A stretch of DNA of 64,000 nucleotides, from positions 28,757 to 92,756 of the forward strand of contig CAIRYK010000041.1 in the NCBI GenBank assembly GCA_903882805.1. Direction: 5' to 3'. Below, piece after piece: positions 9,061 to 18,228 of the stretch; positions within the stretch are counted from its first letter, which is position 1; every line of letters starts with the position of its first letter. The notes under the pieces were generated by a model that worked only from the letters and a program-made list of their open reading frames with translations, did not search any database and was not told where the DNA came from. This stretch comes from an uncultured Bacteroidota bacterium. Its GTDB lineage: Bacteria > Bacteroidota > Bacteroidia > Chitinophagales > Chitinophagaceae. Both the position numbers and the translations under genes were made by a program.

Positions 9061-10932
9061 ATGAAATTAAGAAGCGGTTATTTATATCTGGCGTTGTGTG
9101 CAGTTCATGTGCTTATAGCTATGGTTGCATTCATTCATTTTCGGTTGCACCCATACGATACGCTCTTTCCGTCGGGCGACGATGGGCTGAAGAACCTTTA
9201 TACAATGATCAGCTATGTAAAGGAGCCGCTCACCGCCGATGGGATATTTAAGTACAATTCGTTTCAATATCCTATTGGCGATTATGTGTACTATACCGAC
9301 AATACGCCTCTTTTCTCGATACCTTTCCGGTGGTTTTGCCTACATATTTACGATGTCTCCGATAGCGTAATTGTTGCTTTTTATGTTTTCGTAATACTTA
9401 ATATTATTGCCGGAGGTATGGCGCTTTATTATATTCTACGCGCGCTTACAAAACATACGCTGGTTTCATTTTTACTTGCTGTAGTGATGCCATGGACCAA
9501 TATGCAATTAATCAGGGTTTGGAGAGGTCATTTTAATTTGTCCTTTACTCTTGTATCTCTTTTGGCTATTTGCCTTTTTATGGAGTGGCATAGGCGCCGA
9601 GTTAGGGTAGGGCGGCAATTGTGGGTAGCCGCAGGTATGTGCCTTTTGGCGCTATTGTCTTTTTTGGCACATGGCTATTATCTGGCAATCGTTACTTTAT
9701 TTATGGCTGGTATGGTGTTTTTTTATGGCTTTGCCGGCCGAAGCGAGCCATGGGGCCGTTTTAGTATGGCCGCGGCTCCTGCCATAGCCTTTACGTCTGT
9801 CGGGCTTTCATTATTGGTCGTTTACGTCACCGATAGGTATTTTTCTTTGCGAAAAGACCATCCGGGAGGTTACGACTGGATGGAGCAAAAGGTAAGATTC
9901 ACCGCATTGTTTAGCGGTTATACCTTTCAGCGGTTTAGCTTTCCGGTAATGTCCGGGCGACTCTCGGATGAACCGGAGAAAGCAGCTTATTTGGGAAATA
10001 TAGGTTTGTATTTACTTTTAGTTATTGGTGTGGGTATTTGCGTTAGCAAAGGTTTCCGGGCTTTTTTTATAGCTACGCAACGCAGCTTTTTTAGTCAGCC
10101 TTTGCTTGCAGCTATTGCCGGCGGCGCGCTGCTTTTGCTTGTGGTGTCATTTGGTGAAAACTATTACACCGCTGATCCAACCGCTGCGGGTATGCATATC
10201 GTCAATATATTCAATCCTTTGTTTTATGTGCATCAGGTAACAAGAGCCGTTGAACAGTTCAGGTCGTTGGAGCGTTTCGTTTTTCCGTTTTATTTTGGGT
10301 TTTATATTTGGACGGCATATATGTTGGCTGCGATTTATAATGCTAATAACCAAAAAATAAAGATAATAATAGTGGTCGCTATTGTGGGTTTGGGAGGGGT
10401 GGAGATTGCCGACCATGTGGATAAAATGCAAAGTAGTACAGGAGGGAAGAACATTTTCTCACCAGAGCGTTTATTGCAAGAAAAGCCAACGCATATTGAT
10501 GCCCGAAGATATCAGGCGTTGCTGCCGATACCGTTTTATCAGAAAGGACCAGATGATGATGATGTATGTATTGCCGACTATGAAGATTGGGTTAAGTACA
10601 CCTTTCAGATATCTTTGGCTACGAGATTACCCATGATGGCAATGAAAATGGATCGTACTCCGCCAGTGCACGGCAAAATGATGATTGATATGGTGGGATA
10701 CGGAAGAATAGATCCATTTTTGCGTAGCCGCCTTGGTAACAAGCCTGTGCTTATTGCCGTAAACAAGCGATTGAAAAAAGATAGTTCGCTATACAATGTG
10801 CCCCATGACAATGGTATTCGGGAGGAGCATTATTGGCGCTGCAATAGCATCGTAGAGCGTAATGGCCTGACTCCGATAGATAGTGTAGGCGATGTTTTGT
10901 ACTACGAATGGTATCCACTTACGGGTAAATAA
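9061..10932 (+). CDS. Polytopic membrane protein, possible GT-C glycosyltransferase
   Basis: 623 aa, not assigned to a named family. An N-terminal membrane segment (about 7-27) is followed by a loop with an acidic motif (SGDDGLKNLYT). Roughly ten further hydrophobic segments reach to about residue 450, and a C-terminal soluble region of some 160 residues follows. Acidic residues in the first extracytoplasmic loop plus many membrane helices and a soluble tail is the layout of GT-C glycosyltransferases that use polyprenyl-linked sugars. Catalysis is inference. The gene is divergent from a GT2 gene, with 176 bp between the starts. Confidence 0.6.
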   Translation: MKLRSGYLYLALCAVHVLIAMVAFIHFRLHPYDTLFPSGDDGLKNLYTMISYVKEPLTADGIFKYNSFQYPIGDYVYYTDNTPLFSIPFRWFCLHIYDVSDSVIVAFYVFVILNIIAGGMALYYILRALTKHTLVSFLLAVVMPWTNMQLIRVWRGHFNLSFTLVSLLAICLFMEWHRRRVRVGRQLWVAAGMCLLALLSFLAHGYYLAIVTLFMAGMVFFYGFAGRSEPWGRFSMAAAPAIAFTSVGLSLLVVYVTDRYFSLRKDHPGGYDWMEQKVRFTALFSGYTFQRFSFPVMSGRLSDEPEKAAYLGNIGLYLLLVIGVGICVSKGFRAFFIATQRSFFSQPLLAAIAGGALLLLVVSFGENYYTADPTAAGMHIVNIFNPLFYVHQVTRAVEQFRSLERFVFPFYFGFYIWTAYMLAAIYNANNQKIKIIIVVAIVGLGGVEIADHVDKMQSSTGGKNIFSPERLLQEKPTHIDARRYQALLPIPFYQKGPDDDDVCIADYEDWVKYTFQISLATRLPMMAMKMDRTPPVHGKMMIDMVGYGRIDPFLRSRLGNKPVLIAVNKRLKKDSSLYNVPHDNGIREEHYWRCNSIVERNGLTPIDSVGDVLYYEWYPLTGK

Positions 10933-10978
10933 TGAAATATTTATGTTGCGCTACACATAGTGTTCGTAACTTTAGGGT

Positions 10979-11602
10979 ATGTTATTACAGATACATCCCG
11001 ACAATCCACAACCAAGGAACATAAAAATGGTTGTAGATTGCCTTAGGGCAGGCGGCGTTATTATTTATCCCACTGATACCATTTATGGTATTGGGTGCGA
11101 TATTTCAAATCCAGAGGCGATAGCGCGTATAGCCCGAATAAAAGGAATAGATGTTAAGAAAGCGCAGTTTTCTTTTATATGCAGCGATTTGAGTCACCTT
11201 AGCGATTATGCTAAAAGCGTGGATACTCCTACGTTCAGGCTGCTGAAGGCTGCATTACCGGGTCCTTACACTTTCATATTGGAAGCTAGTAAACAGGTGC
11301 CAAAATTGCTGAAAACGAAGAAAGATACTGTTGGTATTCGCGTTCCTGAAAATGTTATCTGCCAGACAATTGTTGCCGAATTGGGTCGTCCGCTTATTAG
11401 CGCTTCATTACCTATGGATATTGATATAGAGTACTATACCGACCCTGAATTGATGTTTGAAGCCCTTGGAAAGCTGGTAGATATTGTAATAGATGGAGGT
11501 ATTGGCAGTGTATTGTTTTCTACGGTAATAGATTGTACCGGCGGCGCTCCTGTGCTCGTCAGAGAAGGCGCTGGCGAATGGGAGCATTTGATTGATAGTT
11601 AA
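10979..11602 (+). CDS. Sua5/YciO/YrdC-family protein, likely threonylcarbamoyl-AMP synthase
   Basis: 207 aa single-domain YrdC-fold protein (GGVIIYPTDTIYGIGCDISNP near 26, ALPGPYTFILEA near 87, VGIRVPEN near 112, and a GGAPVLVREGAGE C-terminus). The family makes threonylcarbamoyl-AMP from Thr, bicarbonate and ATP for t6A modification of ANN-decoding tRNAs. The KKAQFSFICSDLSHLSDYA stretch resembles the YciO branch more than TsaC, so it may not be the main t6A enzyme. A near-consensus -7 box (TAACTTTA, 10967-10974) lies only 4 bp before the ATG, so the transcript may have almost no leader. Confidence 0.82.
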   Translation: MLLQIHPDNPQPRNIKMVVDCLRAGGVIIYPTDTIYGIGCDISNPEAIARIARIKGIDVKKAQFSFICSDLSHLSDYAKSVDTPTFRLLKAALPGPYTFILEASKQVPKLLKTKKDTVGIRVPENVICQTIVAELGRPLISASLPMDIDIEYYTDPELMFEALGKLVDIVIDGGIGSVLFSTVIDCTGGAPVLVREGAGEWEHLIDS

Positions 11603-11673
11603 AATTATAATTGAATATTGTGCAAATCACGCTAAGCTAATTGTGCTTATTTAGATTTGCTGCGCCAGTTTTG

Positions 11674-11704
11674 TTTGTGTTTTGAGGCAATTGGGTTTAT
11701 TTTG
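11674..11704 (+). promoter_or_regulatory. Probable promoter of fabD
   Basis: TTTG at 11674-11677, a 20-bp spacer, then TATTTTG at 11698-11704, 18 bp before the ATG. This is close to the Bacteroidota -33/-7 consensus (TTTG, TAnnTTTG). A similar TATTTTGC box precedes the prmA-like gene. Confidence 0.45.
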
Positions 11705-11722
11705 CAGCCTTAAAAATATATT

Positions 11723-12604
11723 ATGAAGCACGCATTTGTTTTTCCCGGTCAGGGGGCGCAGTTTTCGGGGATGGGGAAAAGCCTGTATGAGCAAAGTTCG
11801 CTTGCACGGGAGTATTTTGAACAAGCTAATGAAATATTAGGTTTCAGGATCACCGATATTATGTTTGGCGGCGCTGATGCAGAACTAAAGCAGACCAATG
11901 TAACGCAGCCAGCAATTTTTTTACACTCTGTCATATTGTTTGAAACCACACCGGGGCTCGTTCCGGATATGGTAGCCGGTCATTCGCTTGGCGAGTTTTC
12001 TGCGCTTATTGCCAACAAGTGTTTGGCATTTGAAGACGGCTTGCGTTTGGTGGCCAAGCGTGCCGCCGCTATGCAGCGCGCTTGCGAAATAAACCCATCA
12101 ACGATGGCGGCAGTATTAGGTCTTGATGATGCAAGGGTTGAGGAAATATGCGCGGGGATTAGCGCAGAGATTGTTGTTGCGGCCAATTATAATTGTCCAG
12201 GACAGTTGGTAATCAGCGGCAGCAACGAGGGCGTAAGGCTGGCTTGCGAGCAACTTAAGGCTGCAGGCGCTAAGCGCGCGTTGTTGTTGCCTGTTGGCGG
12301 CGCATTTCACTCGCCGCTTATGGAGCCTGCTAAAGCCGAACTGGCGGAGGCCATAAATGCAGCAAGCTTTAAAACACCTACCTGCCCTGTGTACCAAAAC
12401 GTTGATGCCAAACCATATATAGATGCTGAGTTGATAAAACAGAATTTAATAGACCAACTGGTTTCGCCCGTGCGCTGGACGCAGTGTGTACAGGCAATGG
12501 TGGCCGATGGCGCTACAAGGTTTACAGAAGTAGGCCCGGGCAATGTATTGCAGGGATTAGTGAAAAAAATAGCTAAGGAAGCTACTACCGATGGAATAAA
12601 CTAA
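11723..12604 (+). CDS. fabD: Malonyl-CoA:ACP transacylase
   Basis: 293 aa. Moves the malonyl group from CoA to acyl carrier protein, supplying extender units for type II fatty acid synthesis in the cytosol. Family landmarks: FVFPGQGAQFSGMG at the N-terminus, the nucleophile elbow GHSLGEFSAL near 89-98, a conserved Arg in the LVAKRAAAMQ helix, and the catalytic His in GGAFHSPLM near 195. The C-terminal QLVSPVRWTQCVQAM and VGPGNVLQGL motifs complete the fold. Length is normal for FabD. Gene symbol is by homology. Confidence 0.95.
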   Translation: MKHAFVFPGQGAQFSGMGKSLYEQSSLAREYFEQANEILGFRITDIMFGGADAELKQTNVTQPAIFLHSVILFETTPGLVPDMVAGHSLGEFSALIANKCLAFEDGLRLVAKRAAAMQRACEINPSTMAAVLGLDDARVEEICAGISAEIVVAANYNCPGQLVISGSNEGVRLACEQLKAAGAKRALLLPVGGAFHSPLMEPAKAELAEAINAASFKTPTCPVYQNVDAKPYIDAELIKQNLIDQLVSPVRWTQCVQAMVADGATRFTEVGPGNVLQGLVKKIAKEATTDGIN

Positions 12605-12618
12605 TGCAAATACTGCCC

Positions 12619-12660
12619 ATAAAAAGCAATGCCGCCCAATGGGGCGGCATTGCTTTTTAT
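12619..12660. terminator. Bidirectional intrinsic terminator between fabD and lolA
   Basis: A perfect 19-bp inverted repeat (12619-12637 with 12642-12660) with a 4-nt loop. The GC-rich core is flanked by A and T runs on both sides, so it can terminate both converging genes. Confidence 0.85.
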
Positions 12661-12678
12661 GGTAAATCTGTTTCAGTT

Positions 12679-13332
12679 TTATCGTAGATCTACAACCTCT
12701 ATACCCTTGTGTTCTTTAGCATCCCATGTAAAGTATGTGTCGGCTATTGGTGGATTTGGCGTAAAGCCACTCACCGAAATTTGGTATTTGTTTCCGTTTT
12801 TCTCCCAATAGTTGCCGCCTACCATCATGTTTGAGGTTTTGTCTATCAGTAGCTCTATTTTGCTCAGTTGCTTGGTTTTGTCTATTGGTTCCAGTTCTAC
12901 TACATCGCAGTTTTTGCCTTGTTCTTTTCTTTGTCCTTTGTAGGCCGATTTATATTCTTTATCGTAGAAATTGGTAAAGAGTTTTGCCGGTGAAATAGAC
13001 TGTTCTGAAGGGTTAAAATTATTAACCTGCACCTCTTTAGCGTCTTTGTTATAAGTCCAGACAGTTTTTGCGTCGCAGATTATTTCCTGATTATTGAGTA
13101 GTACGTGGTACTTCTGGCCTTTAAGCGATATCGATCCTTTTTTTGAGTCGGTTACTTTGCCGCCTTTGCCGCCTGTGAGGGTGATGGAAAAATTGGCTTT
13201 CATAGATTTCAGGCTGTTTACTTTTTTGCTTACTGCATCAAGCACAGCTTTAGCTTTTGGGTCTGTTTGAGCCGATACTGGTTTTATGGCGCAACACACC
13301 GCCAAAGCGCACAACGTTACTAATTTTCTCAT
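12679..13332 (-). CDS. lolA: LolA-like outer-membrane lipoprotein carrier
   Basis: About 217 aa from the ATG at 13330-13332, which gives a clean signal peptide (RKLVTLCALAVCCAIKPVSA, cleaved before QTD). A longer reading to 13383 would put hydrophilic residues before the signal. The mature part is LolA-like: an amphipathic N-terminal helix (SKKVNSLKSMKANFSITL), then beta strands with WTYNKDAKEVQVNNF and IELLIDKTSNMMVGG. LolA shuttles lipoproteins through the periplasm to the outer membrane. Bacteroidota LolA proteins are divergent, so the assignment rests on overall pattern. It converges with fabD. Confidence 0.78.
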   Translation of the reverse strand: MRKLVTLCALAVCCAIKPVSAQTDPKAKAVLDAVSKKVNSLKSMKANFSITLTGGKGGKVTDSKKGSISLKGQKYHVLLNNQEIICDAKTVWTYNKDAKEVQVNNFNPSEQSISPAKLFTNFYDKEYKSAYKGQRKEQGKNCDVVELEPIDKTKQLSKIELLIDKTSNMMVGGNYWEKNGNKYQISVSGFTPNPPIADTYFTWDAKEHKGIEVVDLR

Positions 13333-13380
13333 TTTCCGGTAACTTGTTGAAAGATTAATTTTTAGTAAATAAATATCCTG

Positions 13381-13388
13381 CAAAGTTA
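13381..13388 (-). promoter_or_regulatory. Bacteroidota-type -7 promoter box for lolA
   Basis: The minus strand reads TAACTTTG here, an exact TAnnTTTG match 49 bp upstream of the chosen lolA ATG. Its position supports the shorter gene start. No clear -33 element is seen. Confidence 0.45.
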
Positions 13389-13415
13389 ATTCAAAGAATG
13401 TAAATGTGAAGTTAA

Positions 13416-14834
13416 CTAAAACAGGGATGCATTATATGATTGTGTAATGTCGTTCGGCGTTTCATCTTCATATCTTATAGCAATTTTCCGAACCCCTTTT
13501 TTTACATACAGACGAAGTATGGTCTGTATATCTCTGTTGTGACTGTATTTTTTTATGCACGCGTTTAGTTCGTCCTGGGACATACTCGAGTAGTTGATGT
13601 CTATAAAGCCAAATCCTTTGTATATGCCGCGGTCGATATGCACTACTGATTTTTCTGTTTTATGCCTGCCCTGGTCGATGATGAAAAAGCCCTCATTGCT
13701 AAAGCTAAAGCTATCTATAGCCGCTATAGCGCGTACATTATATGTTTCTACAGGTTCGACTGCCACACATGCTCCTTTGCATTTGTGTATCTGGTAGTTG
13801 AAACATGGTCCGCTGCCGTTATGTATGTTGCATTTGCTGTGGCATAAATTGTATTTTTCTATTGCTCGCTCCAGAATGTTTTTGGCTGCGAGCATGTTGT
13901 CAGCTGTTGTTATTGGTTCTGTATCGTCTTTCAGTCGGTCAATATACAGTTCCACGTATCCAGTTTCATCTAATCGCTGATATATTCCATAGTAGGGTAT
14001 TGCTTTTATTCTTTTTTGCGCCCGGTTGAAGATAGGGCGCACTTTTTTTATTTCGTCCGATTCCAGCAATAACGCCACCAATTCGCTACCCGTGCTTTCG
14101 TAGGTTATGTCGGCGATCTGGTGCAACATACGGATAGATTTTTTCTTATCGCGTGCGGCAAAGTGTTGGGCTACTCTCTTTTTAATGTTTTTACTCTTAC
14201 CTATATAAATTACTTGCCCTTCGCTATTATGAAAATAATACACGCCGGTTACCTTATCGGGAATTTTAGCGTAGATTTCTTCGTTGAGCAGCGGAGGAAG
14301 CGTTTTCTTTTTTATTTCAGCGAACACTGTTACCAATTCAGGATCCTGCGCTACAATTTTTGTAAATAGCAATGCAGTTGCATCGGCGTCGCCCAATGCT
14401 CGGTGGCGGTTTTTGAGTTGTATGTTCAGGCTATTGCATAATTTGCCCAAGCTGTAAGAGGGTAGTCCTGGAAATGCGCTACGGCTCATGCGCACGGTGC
14501 ACAAGGTTTTGCGCTGATAGTTATAACCCAGGCTACTGTATTCGGCCCTTACGCAACCATAGTCGAACTGCACATTGTGGGCAACAAATACTGTATTCTC
14601 AGTTATTTCTATTATTTCGCGGGCTATTTCATGAAATTGAGGCGCATTAGCAACCATATCGTCGGATATGCCGGTAAACTGACTAATAAAGTAAGGAATG
14701 CGGCATTGGGGATTAACCAGCGATGAAAATTGCCGAACGATTTGTTTACCGTCATGTATCACAATGGCAATCTCAATAATCTTGCTTGTTTCAGGTCTGC
14801 CACCAGTGGTTTCTACGTCTACAATTGCATACAT
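13416..14834 (-). CDS. DnaQ-like 3'-5' exonuclease fused to a GIY-YIG (UvrC/Cho-like) nuclease
   Basis: 472 aa. Residues 1-170 are a DEDDh exonuclease: YAIVDVETTGG (first Asp and Glu), FVAHNVQFDYG, and HRALGDADAT with the catalytic His/Asp. About 198-280 is a GIY-YIG nuclease module (GVYYFHNSEGQVIYIGKSKN, then KRVAQHF). About 335-365 holds a cysteine cluster (CHSKCNIHNGSGPCF, KCKGACV) like that after the GIY-YIG domain of UvrC and Cho. The protein lacks the UvrC C-terminal endonuclease half. Exonuclease-Cho fusions are a known type in several phyla and are presumed to act in DNA repair or incision clean-up; no specific substrate is proven here. It is 84 bp upstream of lolA on the same strand. 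Confidence 0.88.
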   Translation of the reverse strand: MYAIVDVETTGGRPETSKIIEIAIVIHDGKQIVRQFSSLVNPQCRIPYFISQFTGISDDMVANAPQFHEIAREIIEITENTVFVAHNVQFDYGCVRAEYSSLGYNYQRKTLCTVRMSRSAFPGLPSYSLGKLCNSLNIQLKNRHRALGDADATALLFTKIVAQDPELVTVFAEIKKKTLPPLLNEEIYAKIPDKVTGVYYFHNSEGQVIYIGKSKNIKKRVAQHFAARDKKKSIRMLHQIADITYESTGSELVALLLESDEIKKVRPIFNRAQKRIKAIPYYGIYQRLDETGYVELYIDRLKDDTEPITTADNMLAAKNILERAIEKYNLCHSKCNIHNGSGPCFNYQIHKCKGACVAVEPVETYNVRAIAAIDSFSFSNEGFFIIDQGRHKTEKSVVHIDRGIYKGFGFIDINYSSMSQDELNACIKKYSHNRDIQTILRLYVKKGVRKIAIRYEDETPNDITQSYNASLF

Positions 14835-15008
14835 GTGTAAGCGAAAATAAGCCCATTTTTTTAAAATGCTACATGCCTTGGTAAGTATCCCTTGAAATGT
14901 GGATATTTTTTTTGAGCTATTAAGGTCTATCGCTGATTTACAGGACGTTTTTGCATCACGACAGTAGAATTAATTGATTGTCAAAGGGTTACCGATTAAG
15001 TTTGTCAT

Positions 15009-17660
15009 TTAGTCAAGTTCGCTCAGAAACTCTTCCAGCTCGGCGTCTGTTTTAAAATAAACGTCGCGGGGTTTGCTGCCTGCAGCAGGGCCTACTATGC
15101 CAGCTGCTTCTAGTTGGTCCATGATTCGGCCTGCGCGGTTGTAGCCAAGGTTAAGGCGACGCTGGAGGTTGGAGGTTGACCCTGATTGCATCTGCACGAC
15201 AAGGCGAGCGCAGTCTTCAAAAAGTTTGTCTCTGTTGCTTAGGTCAATTTCTTTCGCGCCCTCTCCCTCTTCGCCCTCATATTCAGGCAGTTCGAATGCT
15301 GATGCATATCCACGCTGCGCTCCTATATACTCCACTATCTTTTCCACTTCTGGTGTGTCTACAAAAGCGCACTGTATGCGCAGCAGTTCGCTGCTAAAAG
15401 ATAGCAATAAGTCGCCGCGGCCTATTAATTGTTCTGCTCCTCCGGCATCCAGAATTGTTCGAGAGTCAACTTTAGCCGAAACCTTAAACGCCATACGCGC
15501 CGGGAAGTTGGCCTTGATGGTACCAGTAATTACGTTTACAGATGGGCGCTGCGTGGCTATTATAAGGTGTATGCCAATAGCGCGGGCAAGCTGAGCCAAA
15601 CGGGCAATGGGTATTTCTACCTCTTTACCGGCAGTCATTATCAGGTCGGCAAACTCATCGACCACCAACACAATGAATGGCAGGTATTTGTGTCCCTTTT
15701 CCGGATTCAGGCGGCGGCTAATGAACTTTTCGTTGTATTCCTTAATATTTCGCGCGCCGGCTTCTTTTAGCAGCTCGTAGCGGTTGTCCATCTCAATACA
15801 AAGTGCATTCAGTGTATTGATTACTTTTTTGGTGTCGGTAATTATGGGTTCGTCTTCGTTGGGTAGTTTCGCGAGGAAGTGCTTTTCTATTGTTCTATAT
15901 ATAGATAGCTCCACCTTTTTTGGGTCTACCATCACAAACTTGAGCTGCGATGGGTGTTTTTTATACAGCAGCGACACCAGCACAGCGTTAATACCCACTG
16001 ATTTGCCCTGCCCTGTAGCGCCAGCCATAAGCAGGTGAGGCATAGTGGCAAGATCTACAATGTAGTTTTCGTTATCTATTTTTTTACCCAACGCTATCGG
16101 CAGACTCATTTTGCTGTTCACAAATTTGTCGCTGGCAATAAGGGTACGCATAGACACGATTTGTTTGTTGGCGTTGGGCACCTCAATGCCTATCGTTCCT
16201 TTGCCGGGTATTGGCGCTATGATACGGATGCCCAATGCAGCCAGATTGAGCGCTATATCGTCTTCAAGGTTACGTATTTTAGAAATGCGCACCCCTTCGG
16301 CGGGCACAATCTCGTAAAGGGTAACTGTAGGACCTACGGTAGCTTTTATACTTTGTATCTCTATACCGAAGCTGCGCAGCGTTTGAATGATCTGCGTTTT
16401 GTTTTTCTCCAGTTCGTCTTTGTCCAGTGAAATAGTTTCCTGAGCTCTGTCTTCGAGCAGCGACAGGGTAGGGAATTTATAATCGGCCAGATCCAGCTCC
16501 GGGGCGTAAGGCTCGTTGCTGGTTATAGCGATGTGCGAACCATGTTTGATTGCCGCTTTTTCTTCCTGCTGTATTACTTCAAACGAAAACTCCGGGTCGG
16601 CGTTGGCTGTATTCTGCTTAGAGTGGCTGTTTTCTGCTTTTTTAGCTTCTGTAAATTTTTTGTACTCCTCATATTCATCATCATCTACAGCGTCGTCATC
16701 TTCATCTATTATGTCGTCAATATCTTCATCGTCATCCGGTTCAGGCATTGGTTTTTCTTCAAGAGTCATATTCCACTCCTTTGCGGTCCGGGTGTCATCT
16801 ATTATTAATTGTATGCTATCGGTATTACCGCTTAGCTTATTGTTCGATTTTGGGGGCGTAGGTTTGGCGGTAGTTTGCTGGGGTGTTTGTGGTTTTAAAA
16901 GATCGGGATTAACGATAAGCACTGATCCTCCGAAGCCATCATCTTTTTTAGGTTCGGCGGCTAATGCTTCATTATTTGGCTCTTGTGCATTAAACGTAGG
17001 TTCGCTCTCCATGGCTTTCGACATCTTTAGCGCTTGTTGCTTCATCTTATTTATAAGAGGACTAATGTCGAGCGCAAAAATGACGAACACAAAAAACAGG
17101 ATAGTAGATAGCAATACCATGCCGGTGCCTAACGAACCAAGCAAGCCATTTAAGTAATTGATAGCTACAGTACCTAATGCGCCGCCAAGCGGGAATGCAG
17201 TATTGGGAAACAGAAATGTGAGGGTAGGGGCAATAAGCAATAATGCAATAGAAAGCCAACGCATGTAGCGCAACACAGGCACAGCCTTTTTGCCATATAG
17301 CATATTGAGGCCAATGGCAGCAATAGCCAACCCAATGGTAAGCGACGCAAGGCCGGCTCCTTTGTATACAAATATATTTGAGATATCTGCGCCCAGTCGG
17401 CCCGTCCAGTTTGCCACGGGAGTGTGTTGGCGGAATATGAAATCTAAGTGCGAAAAATTTGAAGTGCTGAACACTTTATCCTGGTCGGCAGTCCAGGTGA
17501 AAAAGTAACTAACAATAGCAATGCAAGTGTAAACGCCGGAAAGTAAAAAGAGAATGCCTACACCAAGTCTTACCTGATGTTTCTTGTCTGCGGTTACTAC
17601 ATTTGCGTTGTTTACCGGAGGAGGAGCGGGGGATTTTTTGTTTTTGAGCGTATTGGCCAT
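15009..17660 (-). CDS. ftsK: FtsK/SpoIIIE DNA translocase
   Basis: About 883 aa from the ATG at 17658-17660 (MANTLKNKK); a reading 14 residues longer is possible but begins at a non-ATG codon. The N-terminal 220 residues hold four membrane segments (FtsK_4TM). A linker follows with an extreme acidic run (Asp/Glu, encoded near 16640-16740). The RecA-like motor has Walker A MAGATGQGKS and Walker B VLVVDEFADLI. The C-terminus is the gamma winged helix (LQRRLNLGYNRAGRIMDQLE), which reads KOPS-like sequences and activates XerCD. It pumps chromosomal DNA through the closing septum. The linker is short for FtsK, as in SpoIIIE-type proteins. Confidence 0.95.
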   Translation of the reverse strand: MANTLKNKKSPAPPPVNNANVVTADKKHQVRLGVGILFLLSGVYTCIAIVSYFFTWTADQDKVFSTSNFSHLDFIFRQHTPVANWTGRLGADISNIFVYKGAGLASLTIGLAIAAIGLNMLYGKKAVPVLRYMRWLSIALLLIAPTLTFLFPNTAFPLGGALGTVAINYLNGLLGSLGTGMVLLSTILFFVFVIFALDISPLINKMKQQALKMSKAMESEPTFNAQEPNNEALAAEPKKDDGFGGSVLIVNPDLLKPQTPQQTTAKPTPPKSNNKLSGNTDSIQLIIDDTRTAKEWNMTLEEKPMPEPDDDEDIDDIIDEDDDAVDDDEYEEYKKFTEAKKAENSHSKQNTANADPEFSFEVIQQEEKAAIKHGSHIAITSNEPYAPELDLADYKFPTLSLLEDRAQETISLDKDELEKNKTQIIQTLRSFGIEIQSIKATVGPTVTLYEIVPAEGVRISKIRNLEDDIALNLAALGIRIIAPIPGKGTIGIEVPNANKQIVSMRTLIASDKFVNSKMSLPIALGKKIDNENYIVDLATMPHLLMAGATGQGKSVGINAVLVSLLYKKHPSQLKFVMVDPKKVELSIYRTIEKHFLAKLPNEDEPIITDTKKVINTLNALCIEMDNRYELLKEAGARNIKEYNEKFISRRLNPEKGHKYLPFIVLVVDEFADLIMTAGKEVEIPIARLAQLARAIGIHLIIATQRPSVNVITGTIKANFPARMAFKVSAKVDSRTILDAGGAEQLIGRGDLLLSFSSELLRIQCAFVDTPEVEKIVEYIGAQRGYASAFELPEYEGEEGEGAKEIDLSNRDKLFEDCARLVVQMQSGSTSNLQRRLNLGYNRAGRIMDQLEAAGIVGPAAGSKPRDVYFKTDAELEEFLSELD

Positions 17661-18228
17661 TGTAAAGATAAGGACGTAAAAATACAATATTTTAGCCCTC
17701 AAAAAATTTATTCAGTGTTTGTGGAAAATTAATTTTCCGTACTATTGCGAAATATTTTATTAATTTCATATTTTTGGAAACGGTTTTTCAGATCAAAGCA
17801 AACGGTTCTGACTTTTTAACTGTCTGTATTATATTAAACTTCGGAAGTAGATTGAAAGCATGAAATTTGCCTAAACACGAGCTTCAAAAAGCCGAATCAC
17901 AAAATAATTGGCGGTATGTTTGCAAGGTTACACAAATGAATATCCGCTGATTGTGCATGGTAAGGTTGGGGGAAGCAAATAGTAAATATAAAATTATAGG
18001 CGGTTACATTGCTACTTTGAAATATTTCCGTATTTTCAACCGTTGATGGGGCTAAGTATTTGAATACTACGATACTAAAAAGCATTGATAATGAATGCTT
18101 TATGGCTTTTTCGGGTGTTATTTTTTAGTTTACTTTGCTGTTGTAAACGCAGTGGAAAGTAAAAAATGTAGTTAAAAAGAGAAAAACAACATTAATAAGG
18201 TATTTTTACAACGATAATTTTTTAGACA
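17661..18228. other. Intergenic region between divergent ftsK and the PorP-like gene
   Basis: 568 AT-rich bases without a supported gene. An 8-bp perfect hairpin (18079-18086 with 18094-18101) is visible but has no T tract. A TACTTTG -7-like box near 18131 could serve the PorP gene. A TATCTTTA-like box abuts the ftsK start on the minus strand. A 62-codon minus-strand frame (17897-18085) has no coding features. Confidence 0.5.

Noticed and set aside
16516..17157. A 213-codon frame antisense to the ftsK linker.
   Set aside because: Low-complexity Ser-rich sequence, mirroring the acidic Asp-rich linker; not a gene.
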